Assembly (NCBI GenBank): GCA_002428805.1 | Contig: DIXX01000051.1 | Span: forward strand, 2,216-10,057 | Direction: 5' to 3' | DNA from: Cetobacterium sp. UBA6069 | GTDB lineage: Bacteria; Fusobacteriota; Fusobacteriia; Fusobacteriales; Fusobacteriaceae | Length of the DNA stretch: 7,842 nucleotides | In this document: in pieces, positions 1 through 5,066 of the stretch | Layout of the letters: each line of letters opens with the position of its first letter | Position numbering within the stretch: position 1 is the stretch's first letter | Made by a program: the position numbers and the translations under genes | The notes under the pieces: model-generated | The model's input: the letters and a program-made list of their open reading frames with translations, nothing else | Told to the model about the DNA's origin: nothing | The model's database searches: none

Positions 1-1285
1 AAATCAGTATTATTATAACTCCAGGAACAAATATATATTTTCCTATTTTTACAACATACTTTCCTATCTTATAGTTCGAACCACAATCTATCTCATACTC
101 TATAGCTTCAGCTTTCACACCATAGAAATAGAATCCTAAAACTAAAAGAGCACCTAAAGGTATTAGATATATCGTCATAAAATCTGCAAAAGCACCAAAT
201 AGATTCATATTTAAATCTAGTGGTAAACCTATGAAGAATAGCCCCATCCCAACGATAACACTCGCTTTAATTCTTGAAATCCCGAACTTTTGCATAGCTG
301 CTTCAACTGGAACCTCCAACTGATTTATAGCCGAAGAAACCGCTGCAAAGATAACACTTAAAAAGAAAATAATTCCTAAAATTTTCCCACCTGGAATGTT
401 GTTAAAAACAGATGGTAGTGTTATAAACAGTAAGCTAGGACCCGCTCCAGGATTAAATCCAAAAGCAAATGCCGCTGGTATTATTATAAATCCTGCCATA
501 AGAGCTGCTAAAGTATCTAAAATACATGTTTGAATAACACTTGTAGATATATTCACATCCTTATCTAAATAACTTCCATACACAAGAAGTGCCGACCCAC
601 TCACACCAACCGTAAAGAAAGCCTGTCCAAGTGCCATAACCCAAGTTACAGGATTCATAAGCTTATCCCAATCTGGATTTAAAAGATACTTCACTCCCTC
701 CATAGCTCCAGGAAGAGTTAGTGATCTTATCATAAGCCCAAAGAAAATCATAAACATTAAAGGCATTACAACCTTATTTATCTTTTCTATACCTTTTATA
801 ACTCCTAACGATATAACTCCAATACTGATTAATACTGCAATAAAGTGCCAAACTATAGATTCGGCGTTTCCAGCAAAACTACTAAAATATTGTTCGAAAT
901 TTATTGTTGCAACATCTAGTGTCAAATATGTCACAAAATATTTTATTATCCATCCAAAAACTATAACATAGAATGTAAATATTCCCGCTACAGAGGCTAT
1001 TGGTAGGATTGGCCAGATTTTCGCCAGTGGAACTCCTCTCTTTTGCATAAGGTCTCCCACACCTAAAACACCCTTTTTCATCATTCTACCAAAAGATATC
1101 TCACCAACTAAACCTATATACGCAAATAACGCCATAAATATAAAGTATGGAATTAAAAAAGCTCCACCACCATATGTTCCTAACTTCCAAGAGAAAAGCC
1201 AAATATTTCCAAGCCCTATAGCTGCTCCTACACATGATAAAATAAATCCAATTCTGTTACTAAACTTCTCTCTTTTCTCGTTCAT
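1..1285 (-). CDS. Sodium-dependent transporter, NSS/SLC6 (LeuT-fold) family, C-terminus cut by window edge
   Basis: This inner-membrane symporter uses the sodium gradient to import a small solute; family members usually carry amino acids. The frame is open for 428 codons from the ATG at 1285 and has no stop before the left edge, so only the last residues are missing (bacterial members are usually 430-510 aa). Residues 12-32 carry the TM1 signature GAAIGLGNIW, and residues 219-225 the TM6 motif LGQAFFT. By eye against LeuT, the sodium-site positions are A22, N27, T225 and D257 (site 1), and G20, I23, A314, S317 and S318 (site 2). D257 sits where LeuT has N286, and A261 where LeuT has E290; an Asp at the first position is known from some chloride-independent bacterial members such as MhsT. 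The outer-gate Arg30 of LeuT is Leu30 here. The start is fixed by AGGAGG at 1291-1296, five bases upstream. The substrate cannot be read from the sequence; amino acid is inferred from the family. Confidence 0.93.
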   Translation of the reverse strand, partial: MNEKREKFSNRIGFILSCVGAAIGLGNIWLFSWKLGTYGGGAFLIPYFIFMALFAYIGLVGEISFGRMMKKGVLGVGDLMQKRGVPLAKIWPILPIASVAGIFTFYVIVFGWIIKYFVTYLTLDVATINFEQYFSSFAGNAESIVWHFIAVLISIGVISLGVIKGIEKINKVVMPLMFMIFFGLMIRSLTLPGAMEGVKYLLNPDWDKLMNPVTWVMALGQAFFTVGVSGSALLVYGSYLDKDVNISTSVIQTCILDTLAALMAGFIIIPAAFAFGFNPGAGPSLLFITLPSVFNNIPGGKILGIIFFLSVIFAAVSSAINQLEVPVEAAMQKFGISRIKASVIVGMGLFFIGLPLDLNMNLFGAFADFMTIYLIPLGALLVLGFYFYGVKAEAIEYEIDCGSNYKIGKYVVKIGKYIFVPGVIIILI

Positions 1286-1304
1286 TCAAACCTCCTATTT
1301 CTAT

Positions 1305-1337
1305 AAAAAAAAATTCCACAGGTTTCTGTGGAACTCT
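1305..1337 (-). terminator. Terminator-like hairpin in the leader of the NSS transporter gene
   Basis: Read on the minus strand, TTCCACAG (1333-1326), a four-base loop AAAC and CTGTGGAA (1321-1314) form a perfect 8-bp stem, followed at once by nine T (1313-1305). The first U residues can also pair with the preceding AGAG (1337-1334), which extends the stem. This is the layout of an intrinsic terminator, yet it lies between the promoter at 1363-1391 and the ribosome binding site at 1291-1296. It could attenuate the transporter transcript or stop transcription arriving from the divergent side. On the plus strand no T-tract follows the stem, so it should act only towards the transporter gene. 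Confidence 0.6.
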
Positions 1338-1362
1338 ACTTTTCCTAGATATTATTGCAGGT

Positions 1363-1391
1363 ATTGTAGCACTATAAAATAAAAAAAACAA
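1363..1391 (-). promoter_or_regulatory. Promoter of the NSS transporter gene
   Basis: On the minus strand a -35 box TTGTTT (1391-1386) is followed after exactly 17 bases by a -10 box TACAAT (1368-1363, five of six to consensus). A TG one base ahead of the -10 box makes it an extended -10. The predicted transcription start is near 1356, giving a leader of about 70 nt that contains the hairpin at 1305-1337. Confidence 0.65.
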
Positions 1392-1408
1392 GGATTTTCT
1401 AAATTTCG

Positions 1409-1423
1409 TGATATAACTATAGT
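1409..1423 (+). promoter_or_regulatory. Possible promoter of the alarmone synthetase-pap operon
   Basis: TGATATAAC at 1409-1417 is an extended -10 element with five of six bases matching. An overlapping alternative -10, TATAGT (1418-1423), lies 17 bases after a weak -35-like TTTTCT (1395-1400). Either gives a leader of about 20-30 nt before the ATG at 1452. The site is back to back with the divergent transporter promoter. AT-rich sequence makes chance matches likely. Confidence 0.4.
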
Positions 1424-1437
1424 ATATATTTTTGTTT

Positions 1438-1447
1438 AAAGGATGGG
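1438..1447 (+). promoter_or_regulatory. Ribosome binding site that selects the ATG at 1452
   Basis: AAAGGATGGG matches the 5' half of the consensus AAAGGAGGTG. It leaves eight bases between AGGA and the ATG at 1452, but runs into the ATG at 1443. The longer start, which adds three residues, is therefore unlikely. Confidence 0.6.
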
Positions 1448-1451
1448 AATT

Positions 1452-2363
1452 ATGGAAAATATTAATTTTAGTCAATTTCAAATTTTAAATTATTATAAAA
1501 AAAACAGAGAACTCTACAGAAAAATGGGTAAAAGATTAGAACGTTTTCTTAAACACTCCTTTGAAAAAGAGAAAATCGTATATCACTCAATCACTAGCCG
1601 TGCTAAAACACGTGAGAGTCTTCAAAAGAAAATAGAGCGAAAAGGCTATACCTCTTTAGACTTAGCAACTGACCTTTGTGGTTTACGTGTTATAACCTTC
1701 TTAGAAAGTGAAACCAAAATCGTTGAAAACTATTTGAGAAGTATTTTCTCTATCGATGAAAGCAACAGTGAAGACAAAAGTGACAATCTCGGAGAGGATA
1801 AAGTTGGATATAAATCTATTCACCTTGTTGGAACTCTTCCTGAAAGTCTTCTGCTTCTTCCTGAATTTGAACGATTTCGTGATTTGAAATTTGAAATTCA
1901 AGTGAGAACAATTCTGCAGCATGCTTGGGCAGAGGTTGAACACGATAAAAACTATAAATTTAGTGGTCAACTACCACCCGATATAAAAAGACGTTTTAAA
2001 CTTCTAGCTGGATTTTTAGAAATAGCCGACAGAGAGTTTGAAAGTATCTCTAAAGAGATAAACGAATATGAGAAAAGAGTTCTTTCTACTATTGAGGGCA
2101 ACACTCTTCATGAGATTGAAATCAACTCTACGTCTCTTAGAAAATATTTAAACAAAAAATTAAATGTAAACTTCTCACAAGGTATCAGTCCAAAAATTAT
2201 ATCTCTTCTTCAAGAGAACGATATAAAGAATTTAGAAGATTTTGCAAAAATTGAGGATTTAGAAATTATGCAGAAATATTTTAGAAACAACAGCAAAAAG
2301 TTTCCAGCTCGTTATGATCTGATGATCAAACACCTTTTAGATTACAAAGAGAAACAATCTTAA
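1452..2363 (+). CDS. Single-domain RelA/SpoT-type (p)ppGpp synthetase with C-terminal extension
   Basis: The predicted cytosolic enzyme transfers pyrophosphate from ATP to GDP or GTP, making the alarmone (p)ppGpp and releasing AMP. Counting from the ATG at 1452 (303 aa), the synthetase domain spans about 25-195 and keeps the family's catalytic positions: R50, K52, S56 and K60 in SRAKTRES..KK; D74 with G77 and R79; the G-loop GYKSIH at 119-124, whose Tyr stacks on the guanine; EIQVRT at 148-153; and HAWAEVEHDK at 157-166. There is no HD hydrolase, TGS or ACT domain, so it cannot degrade the alarmone and is smaller than full-length Rel. Residues about 196-303 form a charged, probably helical extension that I do not recognise. 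An in-frame ATG at 1443 is possible, but AAAGGA (1438-1443) overlaps it; that site is correctly spaced for 1452. Pap follows after 36 bases, probably in the same transcript. Whether the product is ppGpp, pppGpp or another pyrophosphorylated species is not decidable here. Confidence 0.88.
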   Translation: MENINFSQFQILNYYKKNRELYRKMGKRLERFLKHSFEKEKIVYHSITSRAKTRESLQKKIERKGYTSLDLATDLCGLRVITFLESETKIVENYLRSIFSIDESNSEDKSDNLGEDKVGYKSIHLVGTLPESLLLLPEFERFRDLKFEIQVRTILQHAWAEVEHDKNYKFSGQLPPDIKRRFKLLAGFLEIADREFESISKEINEYEKRVLSTIEGNTLHEIEINSTSLRKYLNKKLNVNFSQGISPKIISLLQENDIKNLEDFAKIEDLEIMQKYFRNNSKKFPARYDLMIKHLLDYKEKQS

Positions 2364-2399
2364 TCAATATGAATTGCTAAAATTTAAGGAGGATTTTTT

Positions 2400-3848
2400 A
2401 TGGGTATTTTAACTAATGAAAGTTGTCTTAAAATGAAAAGAAAAGAGTTTGAAAAAAGTATTGAGCCTTTAAAGCTAAAACTTGGTGAACTCCAAAGAGC
2501 TACAAAAGAAAAAGGTATTCCTGTTTTAATTATTTTTGAAGGTCTTGAAGCTTCTGGAAAAGGTGCTGTTATAAACGATATCCTACTCACTTTAGACCCT
2601 AGAGGCTATAAAGTTGTGAGTCATAATCATCCTTTAGAAAGCAGTTCTCTGCCTCTAAAACCCTATATTGAAAACATTCCTGGAAAAGGGGATTTCCATA
2701 TCTTTGATAAGTCTTGGTATGATCATGCTTTTTCAGAAGAAACTAATATTACAAGAAGATGTAAAGAGATCAATAAAATTGAGCGTGGACTTTTAAGAAG
2801 TGGGATGCTTATTATAAAGTTTTTCCTACATGTATCTAAAAAAACTCAGAAAAAAAGATTCTTAAAAGCGAAGAAAAATCCAGCTCAATCTTGGAAAGTA
2901 ACTCCTTCTGCTTGGCAACAAAATTTCAACTATAAAAATATAGCTGGAACGTGGGAGGATATCTTAGAACGTACAAACAACTTTGACTGTGGTTGGAATG
3001 TTGTATCTTCAGATAGTATCTATGGAGCTAAATCAGAGATTTTCAGAATTATTGTAGAAAAAATAGAGAGTCAGTTAAATATGAAAGAAACTAGACCTGA
3101 TGATGTTCTTTTACCTTATAAAAAACCATTCTCTTTAGATAAGGTAGATTTAGATAAAGCTTTAGATAAAAAAGAGTATCAAAAAGAGTTGGAAAAATTA
3201 CAAAAGAAAATATATGATTTACACCACGAAATATATATTCGACGTATTCCAGTTATTATAGCTTACGAAGGATGGGACGCTGCTGGAAAGGGTGGAAATA
3301 TCAAAAGGTTAGTTGGACGTATGGATCCTAGAGGTTATGATGTTATTCCTGTTGCTGCTCCGAGTACAATCGAAAAAAATCACCACTATCTGTGGAGATT
3401 CTGGAAAGCGATTCCTCGAAACGGACACATCTCTATCTTTGATAGAACTTGGTATGGAAGAGTCCTTGTAGAGCGTATTGAAAAGTTTGCTACAAACTAT
3501 GAGTGGAAACGTTCATACTCTGAGATAAACGATACTGAAAAGCAGTGGGTAGATGATGGAGCTATCGTTTTAAAATTCTGGTTACAAATCTCAAAAGATG
3601 AACAACTGAAACGTTTTAAAGAGCGTGAAAATACACCCGAGAAAAAATGGAAAATAACAGAGGAGGATTGGAGAAATCGTGAGAAGTGGAAGGATTATAA
3701 CTCAGCAATCGAAGATATGATATCTCGAACTTCTACGACCTATGCTCCTTGGCATGTAGTTCCCGCCAATGATAAATATTACGCTAGAATATTCGTCCTT
3801 AAAAGATTCATAAAAGAGATTGAAAAAAGACTTTACGGTAAAAATTAG
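2400..3848 (+). CDS. pap: Polyphosphate:AMP phosphotransferase, two fused PPK2 domains
   Basis: The enzyme moves a phosphate from inorganic polyphosphate to AMP, giving ADP; it is cytosolic and needs Mg. The 482-aa length fits two-domain (class II) PPK2 proteins of roughly 500 aa. The N-terminal domain (about 12-230) has a P-loop GLEASGKG (48-55) and a Walker B-like DKSWYDH (103-109). The C-terminal domain (about 255-480) has GWDAAGKG (291-298) and DRTWYGR (348-354), closer to active PPK2 enzymes. The repeat is visible in matching stretches such as LDPRGY (65-70) and MDPRGY (308-313), and in paired lid regions with W165/K166 and W417/K418. In the first domain the P-loop Asp is Glu50 and the Walker B Arg is Lys104, so it may be weakened or structural. 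AAGGAGG (2386-2392), seven bases ahead, fixes the start. The gene lies 36 bases downstream of the alarmone synthetase, with no terminator between. The family call is firm; the preferred nucleotide is inferred from the family. Confidence 0.93.
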   Translation: MGILTNESCLKMKRKEFEKSIEPLKLKLGELQRATKEKGIPVLIIFEGLEASGKGAVINDILLTLDPRGYKVVSHNHPLESSSLPLKPYIENIPGKGDFHIFDKSWYDHAFSEETNITRRCKEINKIERGLLRSGMLIIKFFLHVSKKTQKKRFLKAKKNPAQSWKVTPSAWQQNFNYKNIAGTWEDILERTNNFDCGWNVVSSDSIYGAKSEIFRIIVEKIESQLNMKETRPDDVLLPYKKPFSLDKVDLDKALDKKEYQKELEKLQKKIYDLHHEIYIRRIPVIIAYEGWDAAGKGGNIKRLVGRMDPRGYDVIPVAAPSTIEKNHHYLWRFWKAIPRNGHISIFDRTWYGRVLVERIEKFATNYEWKRSYSEINDTEKQWVDDGAIVLKFWLQISKDEQLKRFKERENTPEKKWKITEEDWRNREKWKDYNSAIEDMISRTSTTYAPWHVVPANDKYYARIFVLKRFIKEIEKRLYGKN

Positions 3849-3865
3849 TTATTTTAAATAGATGA

Positions 3866-3898
3866 AAAAGAGAGGACTATCTTGAAATCCTCTCTTTT
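3866..3898. terminator. Bidirectional intrinsic terminator between pap and the small CxxC gene
   Basis: AAAAGAGAGGA (3866-3876) and TCCTCTCTTTT (3888-3898) are perfect inverted repeats of 11 bp around an 11-base loop. The right arm ends in T and is followed by GCTTTT on the plus strand; on the minus strand the complementary arm ends in a run of five T. It therefore can end both the synthetase-pap transcript and the convergent small gene. The stop codon of the small gene (3879-3877) sits in the loop, and its last codons form one arm of the stem. Confidence 0.82.
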
Positions 3899-4116
3899 GC
3901 TTTTATAAATGTTTTATTACAATATAGACATCTCGAGCTCAACTCATCCTCTGAATCATCTTCAAACTGAACTGAAAAATCATTGTTACCCACACTTTTA
4001 CCACAAATTTTACACATCTCGTTTCTACCCTCATTTTGTTCAAAAATAAGCCCTATATTCTCTGAAATATTTTTAAAAATCTCCTGAATTTTTCTAAAGT
4101 TAAAAAAGCTCACCAA
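3877..4116 (-). CDS. Small CxxC/CxxC zinc-ribbon-like protein, function unknown
   Basis: This is a 79-aa protein I cannot name. Residues 1-33 are a basic, amphipathic-looking segment, and the rest carries two Cys pairs, CKIC (35-38) and CLYC (63-66), 24 residues apart with an acidic stretch DDSEDE between them. This spacing suits a single zinc ribbon, but zinc binding is inferred. There is no signal peptide or membrane segment. No ATG fits the upstream end. The best start is TTG at 4116, seven bases after GAGG (4127-4124); GTG at 4113 is the alternative. An internal ATG at 4017 would give a 46-aa protein with both Cys pairs but has a poorer binding site. A consensus promoter at 4165-4193 supports a real gene. 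It is transcribed alone, convergent with pap and divergent from the stress-protein-like gene, so neighbours give little clue to its role. Confidence 0.65.
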   Translation of the reverse strand: MVSFFNFRKIQEIFKNISENIGLIFEQNEGRNEMCKICGKSVGNNDFSVQFEDDSEDELSSRCLYCNKTFIKAKERISR

Positions 4117-4121
4117 AATTT

Positions 4122-4127
4122 CACCTC
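4122..4127 (-). promoter_or_regulatory. Ribosome binding site of the small CxxC gene, deciding a non-ATG start
   Basis: GAGGTG on the minus strand matches the second half of AAAGGAGGTG. It places TTG at 4116 at the best distance, with GTG at 4113 still acceptable. No ATG lies within range. Confidence 0.5.
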
Positions 4128-4164
4128 ACTTTTTATTTTCTATTACATTAGTCTTAATACAAAA

Positions 4165-4193
4165 ATTATATCTCATTCCTTTAACTTTTCCAA
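4165..4193 (-). promoter_or_regulatory. Strong sigma70-type promoter of the small CxxC gene
   Basis: On the minus strand TTGGAA (4193-4188, four of six) and a perfect TATAAT (4170-4165) are separated by exactly 17 bases. Transcription would start near 4158, giving a leader of about 42 nt before the TTG start. This is the closest match to the housekeeping consensus in the window. Confidence 0.75.
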
Positions 4194-4201
4194 CTTTATT
4201 T

Positions 4202-4235
4202 AAAAGGAAACTCCTCTTTTTTTAGAAGAAAGGAA
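4202..4235 (+). promoter_or_regulatory. Weak alternative hairpins in the leader of the stress-protein-like gene
   Basis: AGGA (4205-4208) can pair with TCCT (4212-4215) just before a seven-T run (4217-4223). The same TCCTCTT can instead pair with the downstream AAG-AA-AGGA stretch (4225-4233) with a two-base bulge. CTCCT is also complementary to AGGAG in the ribosome binding site at 4253-4258. All stems are short, so this is only a possible regulatory leader. No convincing plus-strand promoter was found for this gene; a weak pair is ATTACA (4142-4147) with TATATC (4167-4172), which has a 19-base spacer. Confidence 0.25.
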
Positions 4236-4266
4236 CTAGAGAAACTACATTTAGGAGGGATATATT

Positions 4267-5028
4267 ATGAAAAAAGTCGTTTTATTATTAAAAAATGGAA
4301 ACAATCTAGATCTTATTTTAAAAAGTTATGAGCACCTTAAATCACATTTTGGATTTCAACTAGTACCTCTATATATTCGTGACATTGCGTATAGAGCACC
4401 CATCAGCGAATCTCTTTTAAACTCGGGTGAAGCTGCTTTTGTTTTAAACGAGATGGAGGACGAGTTTATCGCTAAGATAAAAGCAAAATTTTTGAAATAT
4501 AATATAGGTACAGAGCTATTAATTCAGTCAGAGGTTGGAGTTGACGAAGTGAAAACACTTTTAAAAACCGCAGATCTTTTGATGCTTGAGCAGTCTTCAT
4601 ATCTAAACGATATATTTTTAGAGCTATTAAAAATATCATTTAGACCAATTATTGTTTTAAGAGGCAAACCTCTTAGCTTTGAAAATATCTCAATAATATC
4701 AAACGATGGAATAAAAGTTAACAAAAGTGTTTACAACTTTTTAAATCTATTCCCTAACCCAGATTTAGAAAGCTTCCCAATTTTAACTTGGAACTGTGAA
4801 TATGAAAAACACCATCTTTTAGAACTTTTAAAAAATAAAGGTTATAGTGGAGACATCATCCCATTCAGTTCAAAGTTTGAATCTCTTGAAGATTTCTATT
4901 TTGCAGCTAATAAATCAGATTTAGTTATAATGGGAAATCTAAGTCGTTCATTCTTTATGGAGAAAATAACAAATAGAACTGGTTTAAATCTTTTAGAAAA
5001 TTTAGATACACCTATTTTCATAGGATAA
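4267..5028 (+). CDS. Tandem universal stress protein (UspA)-like protein
   Basis: The 253-aa soluble protein looks like two Usp folds in a row; no enzyme activity is implied. Half 1 (about 1-133) opens with the hydrophobic strand KKVVLLLK, has a later strand ADLLMLEQ (102-109) and ends with the strand RPIIVLRG (126-133). Half 2 (about 140-253) has SDLVIMGN (217-224), a basic stretch ending NRTG (236-239) and the last strand TPIFIG. This follows the Usp order DLIVMG, glycine/serine nucleotide loop, CPVLVV. The nucleotide loop is only partly kept in half 2 (G223, S226, N236-T238) and is absent in half 1, so ATP binding is uncertain. AGGAGG (4253-4258), eight bases ahead, fixes the start. The gene stands alone between two terminators. 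The family call rests on fold-level resemblance by eye; another Rossmann-like alpha/beta protein is possible. Confidence 0.55.
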   Translation: MKKVVLLLKNGNNLDLILKSYEHLKSHFGFQLVPLYIRDIAYRAPISESLLNSGEAAFVLNEMEDEFIAKIKAKFLKYNIGTELLIQSEVGVDEVKTLLKTADLLMLEQSSYLNDIFLELLKISFRPIIVLRGKPLSFENISIISNDGIKVNKSVYNFLNLFPNPDLESFPILTWNCEYEKHHLLELLKNKGYSGDIIPFSSKFESLEDFYFAANKSDLVIMGNLSRSFFMEKITNRTGLNLLENLDTPIFIG

Positions 5029-5032
5029 CAAA

Positions 5033-5060
5033 AACCCCCTCAGAATGAACTGAGGGGGTT
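5033..5060. terminator. Bidirectional intrinsic terminator between the Usp-like gene and melB
   Basis: AACCCCCTCAG (5033-5043) and CTGAGGGGGTT (5050-5060) form a perfect 11-bp GC-rich stem with a six-base loop. ATTTTT follows on the plus strand, and TTTTTG follows on the minus strand. It starts five bases after the Usp-like stop codon and lies six bases from the stop codon of the convergent symporter gene, so it serves both transcripts. Confidence 0.93.
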
Positions 5061-5066
5061 ATTTTT

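Noticed and set aside
1286..1362. T-box or riboswitch in the NSS transporter leader
   Set aside because: The predicted leader is about 70 nt with one short stem; there is no T-box motif or multi-stem aptamer.
1260..1481. Minus-strand reading frame across the transporter-synthetase gap
   Set aside because: It overlaps the transporter start in another frame, has no ribosome binding site and reads through promoter and hairpin sequence.
1701..1970. Minus-strand reading frame inside the alarmone synthetase gene
   Set aside because: It lies opposite the conserved GYKSIH and EIQVRT region, so it is a shadow of the real frame.
1452..2363. Toxic alarmone synthetase of a toxin-antitoxin pair (toxSAS)
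   Set aside because: No small antitoxin gene lies next to it; the neighbour is a metabolic enzyme, and the canonical catalytic residues are present as in ordinary synthetases.
4117..4266. Small RNA or extra gene in the gap before the Usp-like gene
   Set aside because: Only the divergent promoter, weak short hairpins and the ribosome binding site are visible; no stable stem or coding frame.
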